Program-made: the position numbers and the translations under genes
The notes under the pieces: model-generated
Told to the model about the DNA's origin: nothing
Seen by the model: the letters and a program-made list of their open reading frames with translations, nothing else
Databases searched by the model: none
Shown here: positions 27,362 through 35,578 of the stretch, in pieces
How positions within the stretch are numbered: the stretch's first letter is position 1
Layout: the number at the start of each line of letters is the position of its first letter
Origin: UBA1163 sp049513055
GTDB lineage: Bacteria > Desulfobacterota > BSN033 > UBA1163
Assembly (NCBI GenBank): GCA_049513055.1
Contig: JBEKWN010000005.1
Location: forward strand, 7,452 to 71,451
Length of the DNA stretch: 64,000 nt
Direction of reading: 5' to 3'

Positions 27362-28669
27362 ACGGGTTCGATATCTTCGCCCGCCCTCAAGGATCTTTTT
27401 CTTTGTGAACCGATGTTGCATCCACTGAAAAGGAAAGTAGACGAATCGGTTGATCAAGGTGGGAGAATATTCCCAATGAAATCGTTTCCAAATAGAAGGG
27501 AACGCATAGAATTCCCTCCAGGCCCTTTTCCAACCCTCCCGGAGTACTTCAGCGCTCATTTTCATTGGAAGGAAATAGGGGGCTGAGTCCTCTGGCTTTT
27601 CCAATAACCACCATTGGTCTTGAACCAAACGTCCCTCATTTTTTACTCTATGGTAGAAAGCTGTTTCTGGATAGGGAGTGAGAATCATAAAGATCGCTGA
27701 GAAGAGTTTGGTTTGGATCGAGAAAGAGACCGTCTCTTCAAATACAGAAGGATCATCCTCATCAAATCCGAAGACAAAAGACCCACAGATGGCAATGCCA
27801 AATCGATGGAGCGACTCAATGATTTCCCGATACTCAGACGGATCATTCTGAAATTTTTGGGACCTCATCAGGTTTTTTTTGGAAAGAGATTCGAAACCGA
27901 TAAAGAGGCTGTTACATCCACTTTTGGCTAGCCATTCAATATTTTCGACCTTCTTCAATCCGGATAAGGAAACCTGGCCAAACCATTTCTTCTTGAGAGG
28001 GATGAGGGCCTTGAGCAATTCTTTTGAGTAGGAAGGATTCCCGATGATATTATCATCGTTGAACATCATCCATCGGTGAGGGAGGCGGCGCACCTCTTCC
28101 ACCACATCCGAGATGGGCCTGACCCGATAAGTTTCTCCAAAAAATTTCTGGACGGTGCAGAATTCACATCGAAAAGGACATCCCCGTGTCACCTGGACCA
28201 CATCCAGGGGGAGATATCCCCTTTTAGGTAGAATCTCTCGCCGAGGTATTGGAATTTTTGATAATTCTGTGTAACCTTCTTGGCGGTAAAAAGGTTTGAG
28301 ATTTCCCATTCTGACATCTTCGAGTAGATGAGGCCAGACTTCTTCAGCCTCTCCAATGGCGACCGAATCGGCATGTTCTTTGGCCTCCCCTGGAAGGGCC
28401 GTGGGATGAATTCCTCCGAGAACAACGGGTATTCCCTTTTTTCGATACGCGTCAGCGATTTCATAAGCCCTCAGGGCTGTTTTAGATAAAACCGTGATTC
28501 CGACCAGGTCGACCTGCTTCAAATCTTTCTTTAAATCGACGGGGGTCAAAAGGTCATCGGTGAAAGAAATTTCCACATCGGTTGGAGAAAGGCCAGCCAG
28601 AATAGGAAAGGCAAGGTTGGGAATACGAGCATTTTCTTCAACCGCTGGGACGATCAGTTCGATCTTCAC
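27353..28669 (-). CDS. B12-binding-domain radical SAM protein (BchE/P-methylase type)
   Basis: 438 residues. The N-terminal 130 residues form a cobalamin-binding-like Rossmann fold (LVGITVLSKTALRAYEIAD, VVLGGIHPTALP); the usual DxHxxG cobalamin-His signature is not clear. The radical SAM motif is RGCPFRCEFCTVQ (about 162-168). The C-terminal part contains GFESLSKKNL and GSFVFGFDEDD. Such enzymes methylate or rearrange unreactive carbons, often in lipid, hopanoid or cofactor pathways; the substrate is unknown. The gene converges on topA with a nine-base overlap. Confidence 0.82.
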   Translation of the reverse strand: MKIELIVPAVEENARIPNLAFPILAGLSPTDVEISFTDDLLTPVDLKKDLKQVDLVGITVLSKTALRAYEIADAYRKKGIPVVLGGIHPTALPGEAKEHADSVAIGEAEEVWPHLLEDVRMGNLKPFYRQEGYTELSKIPIPRREILPKRGYLPLDVVQVTRGCPFRCEFCTVQKFFGETYRVRPISDVVEEVRRLPHRWMMFNDDNIIGNPSYSKELLKALIPLKKKWFGQVSLSGLKKVENIEWLAKSGCNSLFIGFESLSKKNLMRSQKFQNDPSEYREIIESLHRFGIAICGSFVFGFDEDDPSVFEETVSFSIQTKLFSAIFMILTPYPETAFYHRVKNEGRLVQDQWWLLEKPEDSAPYFLPMKMSAEVLREGWKRAWREFYAFPSIWKRFHWEYSPTLINRFVYFPFQWMQHRFTKKKILEGGRRYRTRSF

Positions 28670-28731
28670 AAAGATAATCCTAACAAACTTTGTAAGGAAA
28701 TGTCAAAGTTGACCTTAACGCTGCATTAAAT

Positions 28732-28953
28732 TGGCAGGTGGGTGTGCTTCCAAAACTTTATCAAGCGGTTCTTCTATATTTTATGGGGAATATGCGATCT
28801 CACCTGAAGTGGACTTTATAAAATGTTTGGAAACGGAGCAGTGTAACGATCAAAAGTGCCGCTATAAAGTTTTGGCGATAAATCGCCCGGCGCTGTAACT
28901 ATCTATTTTTATTTTTTGCCGGCTCAACCCACCCACCCGCCTTTGGCAATATT
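28732..28953. repeat. Nested inverted-repeat intergenic element
   Basis: A perfect 12-bp inverted repeat (CCAAAACTTTAT at 28750-28761 and ATAAAGTTTTGG at 28864-28875) lies inside a looser outer pair (GGCAGGTGGGT near 28735, ACCCACCCGCC near 28932). Inside is also GGCGA-TAAA-TCGCC. It could be a MITE-like element or a structured leader for trmFO. No protein is encoded. Confidence 0.4.
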
Positions 28954-29048
28954 TTTCATGCAACTTTGAGGTTTGATTTTCAGTCCCCCTTTACGATGAA
29001 TCCAGTTTTATTTTGCAAATTGGAAAGGGAAGGCGTAAAATAAAAACC

Positions 29049-30356
29049 GTGAAACCTATCACCATCATCGGTGCAGGCCTGGCGGGGTGTGAAGCGGCTT
29101 GGCAGATCGCCCAGAGAGGAGGAAAGGTGATCCTCTATGAGATGAAACCTGAGGTCTATTCTCCAGCCCACCGATCTCCTTTCTTCGCAGAATTGGTCTG
29201 CAGTAATTCTTTTAAATCAGAATCCATTGAGAATGCTTCAGGGGTTCTGAAAGAAGAGATGAGACAATTAGAATCTCTCATCTTAAAAGTCGCTCAGGAG
29301 GCCAAGGTTCCAGCGGGAGATTCATTAGCCGTGGATCGGAAGGTTTTCTCAAAACAGATCACCCAGACCTTGGAAAGCCTGGAAAATGTGGAAGTGATCC
29401 GGAAGGAAGTTTCTTTTATTCCCCAAGATGGGATCACGATTATCGCTACAGGTCCTCTTACCTCGGATATGTTGAGTAAGGAAATCCAGAAGGTGACGGA
29501 GACCCATCATCTCTTTTTCTACGATGCCATCTCACCCATCGTCACCGCTGATTCGATCAATTTTCAGAAGGCCTTCAAGTTCTCTCGGTATGGAAAAGGC
29601 GGAGAGGACTATGTCAATTGTCCGATGGATGAGGAAGAATACACCCAATTTGTGGAGGCATTGAATCAGGCGGAGAAAGTACCGGTACACCCGTTTGAAA
29701 AGAGGTATCTTTTTGAAGGATGTCTTCCCATTGAAGAGATGGCAGCGCGGGGGAGGGAGACTCTTGCCTATGGGCCCCTCAAGCCAGTTGGCCTCATCGA
29801 TCCGAAGACAGGAAAACAGCCCTTCGCCGTCGTCCAACTGAGGCAGGAGGATCGGTTTAAAATGCTTTTCAATCTGGTGGGATTTCAAACTCGATTGAAG
29901 CATGAAGAACAGAAGAGAGTATTTCGAATGATTCCTGCGTTGGAAAAAACCGAATTTGTTCGACTGGGTTCTATCCATCGCAATACCTTCATTGATTCTC
30001 CTCGATTACTGAGTGAATCCCTCCAACTGAAGACTCATCCGAACCTCTTCTTTGCCGGACAGATCACAGGGGTAGAAGGGTACATGGAATCTACGGCCAT
30101 GGGGCTATTGTCTGGAATCAATGCCCATCGATGTGCGAATGGAATGCCAGCCATTGTCCCCCCGCCTATGACGGCCATGGGGGCGTTGGTCCATTACATC
30201 GCTCATTCCCTCACCGTCCCCTTCCAGCCCATGAACATCAACTTCGGTCTGCTCCCTCCTTTATCGGGGAAGAGCAGAGGCAGGGGGAAACGACTCCTCT
30301 TGGCGAAACGGGCATTAAATGAGATGGAAAAGTGGAAGAAGAAAAATGAGGGATAA
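29049..30356 (+). CDS. trmFO: Methylenetetrahydrofolate-tRNA-(uracil-54-C5)-methyltransferase
   Basis: About 435 residues from GTG 29049, which gives the usual start (VKPITIIGAGLAGCEAAWQ); an in-frame TTG at 29013 is the longer option and neither has a strong ribosome site. TrmFO makes ribothymidine at position 54 of tRNA using FADH2 and methylenetetrahydrofolate. Seen: the N-terminal FAD-binding GAGLAGCE, the LVCSNSFKSES motif, the second conserved Cys in FEGCLPIEEMA, and GVEGYMESTAMGLLSGI near the end. Its position downstream of topA is common in this lineage. Confidence 0.9.
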   Translation: MKPITIIGAGLAGCEAAWQIAQRGGKVILYEMKPEVYSPAHRSPFFAELVCSNSFKSESIENASGVLKEEMRQLESLILKVAQEAKVPAGDSLAVDRKVFSKQITQTLESLENVEVIRKEVSFIPQDGITIIATGPLTSDMLSKEIQKVTETHHLFFYDAISPIVTADSINFQKAFKFSRYGKGGEDYVNCPMDEEEYTQFVEALNQAEKVPVHPFEKRYLFEGCLPIEEMAARGRETLAYGPLKPVGLIDPKTGKQPFAVVQLRQEDRFKMLFNLVGFQTRLKHEEQKRVFRMIPALEKTEFVRLGSIHRNTFIDSPRLLSESLQLKTHPNLFFAGQITGVEGYMESTAMGLLSGINAHRCANGMPAIVPPPMTAMGALVHYIAHSLTVPFQPMNINFGLLPPLSGKSRGRGKRLLLAKRALNEMEKWKKKNEG

Positions 30357-30388
30357 GAAACGGAAAGCGAAATCATAGCGAGGAACCG

Positions 30389-30700
30389 ATGGAAGAAAGA
30401 AATTGTTTTAGATGTGGTAAAAGACTTCAGCCAGGTAACTTATTCTACGTGGTCCATATCAAGGTTTTTTCCGGTTTTGACGGAATCCTTTCAGAACCGG
30501 CGGAAGGGATTGATGAACAATTGAAGGCGCTGCTTGAACAGACCCAAAATTTGAATCCCAAGGAATTGGAGAAAGAGGTCTACGAAGAGATCACTTGGAT
30601 TGTTTGTAAAAGTTGTCGAGATCGGTTTGTGGATGAAATTCAGCACCCTTGGGAGGGCCCCTTTCGAATTCGAAAAGATCCAGGCTCCATGCTCCATTGA
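30389..30700 (+). CDS. Small protein with two CxxC pairs, unknown function
   Basis: 103 residues. Two CxxC pairs (NCFRCGKRL near the start and VCKSCRDRF near 73-76) probably bind one zinc between the ends of an otherwise acidic helical chain. The ATG at 30389 has GAGGAACCG before it, a weak site. It lies 32 bp after trmFO in the same direction. I do not recognise a family; similar lone two-knuckle proteins are common near housekeeping genes. No catalytic residue is visible. Confidence 0.55.
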   Translation: MEERNCFRCGKRLQPGNLFYVVHIKVFSGFDGILSEPAEGIDEQLKALLEQTQNLNPKELEKEVYEEITWIVCKSCRDRFVDEIQHPWEGPFRIRKDPGSMLH

Positions 30701-30758
30701 AACGACCCTCCTGCGACCTCGCCCCGCGCTTCCGACCCATCCCGCCAAGAAGATTTAA

Positions 30759-30791
30759 GACCCTCAAAAATCACAGACCCTCAAAAATCAC
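30759..30791. repeat. Direct repeat of 16 bp
   Basis: GACCCTCAAAAATCAC occurs at 30759-30774 and 30776-30791, a 17-bp period, directly before a TTGACA (30792-30797) that may be the -35 box of the gene at 30850. A -10 box at proper spacing is not convincing. Confidence 0.5.
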
Positions 30792-30849
30792 TTGACAAAA
30801 GATAAAATTTATGATTAGTTGGTTCAACTGAATCAATTGAAGCGATAGA

Positions 30850-31437
30850 ATGGAAAAGCGGACTCTTTCTTTAAAGAAGCTGACCAACACCCTTTTGAAG
30901 AATGGATCGAGGGAGATGACCGGCCGCTCCCGAGGCGTCCGGATTCGAGAGGCCCTTGAAAAGATTTTAGGAGAGGAAAAAGGACCCCTCCGCGTCGTTC
31001 TCGATTTCTATGGGATGGGTTCCATCGATTTTTCATGGGCGGATGAGGTCGTGGCCAAAATGATCTCCCGATTATGGAGCGGTGAATATGGAGAGAAATT
31101 TCTTGTTCTGAAGAACCTCAATCCTTCCCAGGCAGAGAACATCGGGGTAGCCCTGGAAAGAAAAAAGTTGGCGGTTCTGACCACCGGACCGGAAGGGTGG
31201 CGAATCATCGGTTCTCTGAATAATTATTTAATCCACACCTTAAACCAAGTGATGAAGAAAAGGCAGTTGACGCTGAGGGAACTATCCGAGGAGGAAGGGA
31301 TTGAGATGAACACGAGTGGCACCCGGCTTCTCAATCTTTATAAAAAGCGCCTTGTGGTGCGAGTGGAGGGGCCGATGATGGGAAAGGACGATCCTCATCG
31401 GGGAAGGCAATATATTTACCAATCCCTCCTTTCATAG
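30850..31437 (+). CDS. STAS-like/DUF4325 protein with C-terminal winged helix
   Basis: 195 residues. Residues 25-115 have the alpha/beta pattern of an STAS-like (DUF4325) domain: VRIREALEKIL, VVLDFYGMGSIDFSWADEVVAKMI, FLVLKNLNPSQAENIGVALER. Residues 120-195 form a helical/winged region (LRELSEEEGIEMNTSGTRLLNLYKKRLVVRV), like a regulator's DNA-binding or effector part. Such proteins are often regulatory switches. It ends nine bases before the GalT-like gene, so both belong to one operon. The partner is unknown. Confidence 0.65.
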   Translation: MEKRTLSLKKLTNTLLKNGSREMTGRSRGVRIREALEKILGEEKGPLRVVLDFYGMGSIDFSWADEVVAKMISRLWSGEYGEKFLVLKNLNPSQAENIGVALERKKLAVLTTGPEGWRIIGSLNNYLIHTLNQVMKKRQLTLRELSEEEGIEMNTSGTRLLNLYKKRLVVRVEGPMMGKDDPHRGRQYIYQSLLS

Positions 31438-31446
31438 AGGAGTGCG

Positions 31447-32433
31447 ATGGCAGAACTAAGGAGAGAACCCGTTACAAGAATGTGGGTGTTGGTCACCAAC
31501 GATCACCCGAAAGGTCCATCGGATTACCTTCCTTTTAAACCTCCCTATCGACGTCAAGAGGCGGAGGGTCCCTGTCCTTTCTGTCCGGGCAATGAAGGGA
31601 TGACCCCCCAAGAAACTTTTTCATTGAGCCGTGATGGGGGGAGATGGTCTGTCCGAGTCATCCCCAATAAATTTCCTTCCTTCCATATCGAAGGGGACTA
31701 CGACCGAAGACCGGAGGGGATGTACGATGTCATGGAAGCCATCGGTGCCCATGAGATCGTCGTGGAGGCCCCTGAGCACCATCAGAGCGTGGCCACCATG
31801 GAACCCAAGCAGATTGAGAAAATCCTCCTGGCTTATAAGGAAAGGCTAATCGACTTGGAGAAGGATCAGCGATTCCAACAATTTCTTATTCTGAAAAACT
31901 ATCCCGGCATCTTCAATCAACATCCCCACTCTCATATCATGGCCATGCCGGTCATCCCGAAGAGAATTGACGAAGAGATCTGGGGGACATTGGATTACTA
32001 TCAACGCAAGGAACGCTGCATTTTCTGTGACATTATTAAAGAAGAAATTTCTATGAAGAAAAGGGTGATTCTGGAAACAGTGCATTTTTTAATTTTCTCG
32101 CCATTTGCTTCCCGCTACCCCTTTGAAGTCTGGATCGTCCCGAAGGGTCACTGTCCTGATTTTCATCGCCTCACGGAAGAAGAGATGGTAGATCTTTCCG
32201 TTGCAATCCAGTCGCTGTTCCATTGTTTTTTTAAACTCCTTTCTGATCCCCCTTATAGTCTTACTTTTCATACTTCCCCTGTTCAGAATCGATTCCATCG
32301 GCCAGAATACCACTGGCATATCGAAACCCGATTACGGATTGGATTGCGAGAAGGGTTTGAATGGGGGACGGGTTTCTTTGTCAATCCCACTCCTCCTGAA
32401 GATGCTGCGAATTTTTTAAGAGGGGTGGTATAG
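31447..32433 (+). CDS. Galactose-1-phosphate uridylyltransferase-like protein with altered active site
   Basis: 328 residues, normal for GalT. The HIT-superfamily fold is clear: ELRREPVTRMWVLV at the start, CPFCPGNE and CIFCDIIKEE zinc-type Cys pairs, RVIPNKFPS, and GAHEIVVEAPEHH. The nucleophile loop is QHPHSHIMAMP: the two catalytic His are present but the Gln that ends the family's HPHxQ motif is His (third His of the loop). In human GALT that Gln is Q188, whose Q188R change causes galactosemia. The protein may act on another nucleotide-sugar or nucleotide substrate. Ribosome site AGAGGAG precedes the ATG. Confidence 0.8.
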   Translation: MAELRREPVTRMWVLVTNDHPKGPSDYLPFKPPYRRQEAEGPCPFCPGNEGMTPQETFSLSRDGGRWSVRVIPNKFPSFHIEGDYDRRPEGMYDVMEAIGAHEIVVEAPEHHQSVATMEPKQIEKILLAYKERLIDLEKDQRFQQFLILKNYPGIFNQHPHSHIMAMPVIPKRIDEEIWGTLDYYQRKERCIFCDIIKEEISMKKRVILETVHFLIFSPFASRYPFEVWIVPKGHCPDFHRLTEEEMVDLSVAIQSLFHCFFKLLSDPPYSLTFHTSPVQNRFHRPEYHWHIETRLRIGLREGFEWGTGFFVNPTPPEDAANFLRGVV

Positions 32434-32474
32434 AAAGTGAAGCGTTCGGAGTGATGGGTTAAGAGTTTAGCAAG

Positions 32475-33791
32475 ATGGCGATTGATTTGAAAAGACCGAA
32501 TCGGTTCAAAGGGCGACCTTTTGAGGCCAAAAGGAAGAGAAGGAAGTGGGTTCTCCTTTCAGGGTCTTTTCTCATTGGGTTTTTCCTTCTCATCTACTTT
32601 TTTGTACTCCCTTCTACTCCTCCACTGCCCCCCGCTGCTCCTCCTGCCTCCATTCCACCGACTGCCCAGGAGCCCCCACTCCATACCATTGAAGGGGATG
32701 TGAAAGAACGAAGCACTCTTTTTCAATCCTTGTCGGGGAAGAACATTCCTCTTCGTTGGATCGATCTGATTGTCTCGAAATTAAAACCCTACGTGAATTT
32801 TAAAAAGATCAAAGGGGGGGATTACCGTTTCATCACAGATGTGAAGGGGGAATTAGTGAAGTTTATTTATGAAGCAAGTCCGACAGAGATTTATGAGATT
32901 GAAAAAGATCCCCAAGGATATGTGGCTCAAAGGAAGAAAGTCCTCCTCGAAACCCATCTGGTGAAGGTCGTCGGAGAAATCCGTTCCTCTCTCTTTGAGG
33001 CGATGGATGCCGTCGGAGAACAGGACCCCTTGACCATCGCCTTTGCTGAAATCCTGGCCTGGGAGATCGATTTTTATAAGGACGCCCGGGAAGGGGATCG
33101 ATTCAAAGTGGTGGTGGAGAAGATCTATAAAGGAGATCAATTCATCCAATATGGAACCCTCCATGCCGTAGAATATCAGCGGGGAGAAAAAATCATTAGA
33201 GGGATCCGATATAAAGATGGGTATTATAATGAAAAAGGGATTTCCCTGAGGAAGGCGTTTTTAAAGGTTCCTTTAAGGTTTAACCGGATCAGTTCGAAAT
33301 TCAGTCGGGCACGAAAGCACCCCATCCTAGGAGGAATGAGGCCTCATTTTGGTGTGGATTATGCGGCTCCACCCGGTACACCGATATGGGCTGTGGCAGA
33401 TGGAACCGTTACCTCTTGCGGTTGGAACAGTGGATTCGGGAACCAGGTGGTCCTCCACCATATGAATGGTTATATGACCTGTTACGGTCATCTTTCTGGT
33501 TTCGGCCCTGGGATCAGAAAAGGAGTGAGGGTGAGACAGAAACAGGTCATCGGATATGTAGGATCTACCGGTCTCTCCACTGGACCTCATTTGGACTATC
33601 GGGTGGCCAAGGATAGTCAATTCCGGAATCCTCTAAAAGAGACCTTTCCCACAGGCCTTCCCATCGAAAAAGGGGAGATGGAAACATTTCATCAAAAAAG
33701 GGATGAGATGTCGGTTTGGCTTCAAGGGGATTCACCTTATGGGAGGAAAATAGAAGAGGGGGGGAAAATAAAAATTGAGCTGGTAGAGTGA
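32475..33791 (+). CDS. M23 (LytM) family zinc metallopeptidase
   Basis: 438 residues. A membrane anchor (about 29-46) follows a basic N-terminus; a Pro-rich linker (about 50-72) comes next; then a domain beginning LKPYVNFKKIKGGD, and the LytM peptidase (about 290-400). Zinc ligands are visible in HFGVDYAAPPGTPI (His, Asp) and YGHLSGF. The last motif is GPHLDYRV: where many family members have HLH it has HLD. It likely trims peptidoglycan cross-links in the periplasm. A response-regulator gene follows seven bases downstream. Confidence 0.87.
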   Translation: MAIDLKRPNRFKGRPFEAKRKRRKWVLLSGSFLIGFFLLIYFFVLPSTPPLPPAAPPASIPPTAQEPPLHTIEGDVKERSTLFQSLSGKNIPLRWIDLIVSKLKPYVNFKKIKGGDYRFITDVKGELVKFIYEASPTEIYEIEKDPQGYVAQRKKVLLETHLVKVVGEIRSSLFEAMDAVGEQDPLTIAFAEILAWEIDFYKDAREGDRFKVVVEKIYKGDQFIQYGTLHAVEYQRGEKIIRGIRYKDGYYNEKGISLRKAFLKVPLRFNRISSKFSRARKHPILGGMRPHFGVDYAAPPGTPIWAVADGTVTSCGWNSGFGNQVVLHHMNGYMTCYGHLSGFGPGIRKGVRVRQKQVIGYVGSTGLSTGPHLDYRVAKDSQFRNPLKETFPTGLPIEKGEMETFHQKRDEMSVWLQGDSPYGRKIEEGGKIKIELVE

Positions 33792-33798
33792 GGAGAAT

Positions 33799-34206
33799 AT
33801 GGAACAGAAAAAAAAGATTCTCATTGTGGATGATGAACGGGATATTGTCAAGGCGGTGATGATCCGACTTCAAGGAGCTGGATATGAGGTCGTCACCGCC
33901 TTTGACGGGGCCCAGGGTGTTTTTATGGCCCACAAAGAAAAACCGGATCTTATCATCCTCGATATCCGAATGCCAGCCGGGAATGGGTTCAGCGTTGCCC
34001 AGAGATTAAAACGCTCCATGCACACCTTTACCATTCCTGTGATCTTCCTGACAGGGAGTCCGGAGAAAAATGCAGAGAAAAAGGCGATGGCACTGGGAGC
34101 TCGGTTTTATATTAAGAAACCTTATGATCCCGAAGAGTTATTAGATGCGGTCAAAAGGGCGCTGGAGAAAGAGGTTGATCCCAATTCAGGTCAGAGGAAT
34201 GATTGA
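33799..34206 (+). CDS. Single-domain response regulator
   Basis: 135 residues, one receiver domain and no output domain. The acidic pair (ILIVDDERDIV), the phosphoacceptor Asp in LIILDIRMPAG (about 55), the Thr/Ser in IFLTGSPEKN and the Lys in IKKPYDPEEL are all present, so it should accept phosphate. It probably passes a signal to a partner protein. It lies seven bases after the M23 gene and just before a BON-like gene and a TPR gene. Confidence 0.9.
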   Translation: MEQKKKILIVDDERDIVKAVMIRLQGAGYEVVTAFDGAQGVFMAHKEKPDLIILDIRMPAGNGFSVAQRLKRSMHTFTIPVIFLTGSPEKNAEKKAMALGARFYIKKPYDPEELLDAVKRALEKEVDPNSGQRND

Positions 34207-34215
34207 TTAGATGTC

Positions 34216-34557
34216 ATGCTAGAAGAAGATTTTGTGATTCAATCCAATATCCGGAGAATGTTAATCCGTACCAGCATCGATTATTCTAAGATGGATTTCG
34301 GAACGGTGAAAGGAGTGGTATACCTCCGGGGAATTTTTCAAGTGTCTCGTCTTTATGCGGATGGGGATGAAGAGGAGAAGAAGGAATTTACAGTGAAGAC
34401 GCTTTATTCATTTGAAAAAAAGATCAGAAGTATTTCTGGGGTCACCGATGTCATTTTTCAATTCTTCAATTGGAGAAAAGAAAGGGGTCAATGGGTCCCC
34501 GTTGAAGTAAAGAAGAAGGAAGAAGAGGATGAGAACAAGACGGAATCTAGTTTATAA
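34216..34557 (+). CDS. BON-like domain protein of unknown function
   Basis: 113 residues, cytoplasmic by appearance. The order LIRTSIDYSKMDFGTVKGVVYLRGIF - helix - LYSFEKKIRSISGVTDVIFQF is the alpha/beta pattern of BON domains (lipid or small-molecule binding), and the chain ends in a charged KKKEEEDEN tail. The start lies nine bases after the response regulator, and the 3' end overlaps the next gene by 29 bases, so translation is likely coupled. Confidence 0.6.
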   Translation: MLEEDFVIQSNIRRMLIRTSIDYSKMDFGTVKGVVYLRGIFQVSRLYADGDEEEKKEFTVKTLYSFEKKIRSISGVTDVIFQFFNWRKERGQWVPVEVKKKEEEDENKTESSL

Positions 34558-35560
34558 GCGGATTTTGGGCGAAATCGAAAATGAGATTCAGATTCATCCC
34601 CATTATGCGGATCTCCAAAATCAGTTCGCTCTCCTCTTGATGGTCGTGGGAGAGATGGAGAAAGCAAAGATCCATTTTTTAAAGGCCCTCCGCCTGAACC
34701 CGAAGTATCGAGAGACCATTCTCAATTTGGGTTTTTTGTATATGGAGATGAAACGATGGAAGGAAGCTGAAGAGATTTTCCTCGCCGAGGTGAAAAGACA
34801 TCCGAAGGAGGGTTTCCTTCATCATGTCTTAGGGATTTTATATCTTCAAACCGGAAGGCAGAAGGAAGCCGCTGCTCGAATTCATAAAGCGATTCAGTAC
34901 CGCTCTGACTACCGAGACTATTATAAGAAGAAGAGGATATGGCAGAGAGGAGTGGTTTACCTTGATCAGAAAGCAGAAAGGGGATTAAAAAAGATTCATT
35001 TAAATGACCACTACGCCCAATCCCACAACTTCATTGGTCTCTATCTTGCAAAAAAAGGGAAATTCACCCAGGCGGTCAAAGAGCTTAGAAAGGCCGCGGG
35101 GCTGAAACCGGATGAATTTATTTTTCATGTTAACCTTGGAACCACCTATTACTATCAAGGAGTTTACCCAAAGGCGATTCAGGAATTTCAGAAGGCTTTG
35201 AAGATCGATCCCTCTTATGGCATGGGATATGCGAACCTCAGTTATGTCTATGGTTTGATGCGTCGTACCCATGAGGCCCTTCGCCACATGAAAAAAGCGG
35301 TTCAGATGAACCCTCAGTATGCAGATCTCCATTATAATTTGGCCCTTCTCTACAGTGATCGGAAACGATATGGGGAAGCTGTCTCTGAATTGAAGAAGGC
35401 CCTTCGGATCAACCCCAACTACCTCTTTGCAAGAATCAATTTGGGTGTCCTGTATGAGGATCAGAAAAGATGGGAAGAAGCAAGAAGAGAGTATCGAAAG
35501 ATCCTCCGGATCACGCCCGACGATGAACACATTCGAAAGCGTTTGAAAAGAATCTCCTGA
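34529..35560 (+). CDS. TPR repeat protein
   Basis: 343 residues of tandem tetratricopeptide repeats of about 34 residues. Typical repeat pieces are EMEKAKIHFLKALRLNPKY, KWAKAIQEF-like PKAIQEFQKALKIDPSYG and GEAVSELKKALRINPNY. No signal peptide or catalytic domain is seen, so it should be a cytoplasmic scaffold. The start overlaps the BON-like gene by 29 bases; GAAGAAGAGG precedes the ATG. It is in a run with a response regulator and a GT9 gene, and may link signalling to envelope assembly (inference). Confidence 0.85.
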   Translation: MRTRRNLVYKRILGEIENEIQIHPHYADLQNQFALLLMVVGEMEKAKIHFLKALRLNPKYRETILNLGFLYMEMKRWKEAEEIFLAEVKRHPKEGFLHHVLGILYLQTGRQKEAAARIHKAIQYRSDYRDYYKKKRIWQRGVVYLDQKAERGLKKIHLNDHYAQSHNFIGLYLAKKGKFTQAVKELRKAAGLKPDEFIFHVNLGTTYYYQGVYPKAIQEFQKALKIDPSYGMGYANLSYVYGLMRRTHEALRHMKKAVQMNPQYADLHYNLALLYSDRKRYGEAVSELKKALRINPNYLFARINLGVLYEDQKRWEEARREYRKILRITPDDEHIRKRLKRIS

Positions 35561-35578
35561 CCGAGAGGAAGGAAAACG

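Noticed and set aside
28840..28905. attC-like integron site (GTGTAAC and CTGTAAC words)
   Set aside because: The words do not match the RYYYAAC/GTTRRRY pattern in proper inverted order and no integrase gene or cassette is near.
30792..30820. Promoter starting with TTGACA before the STAS-like gene
   Set aside because: The -35 is perfect but no -10 box fits at 16-18 bp; TATGAT is at 12 bp. Kept only as a remark in the repeat entry.
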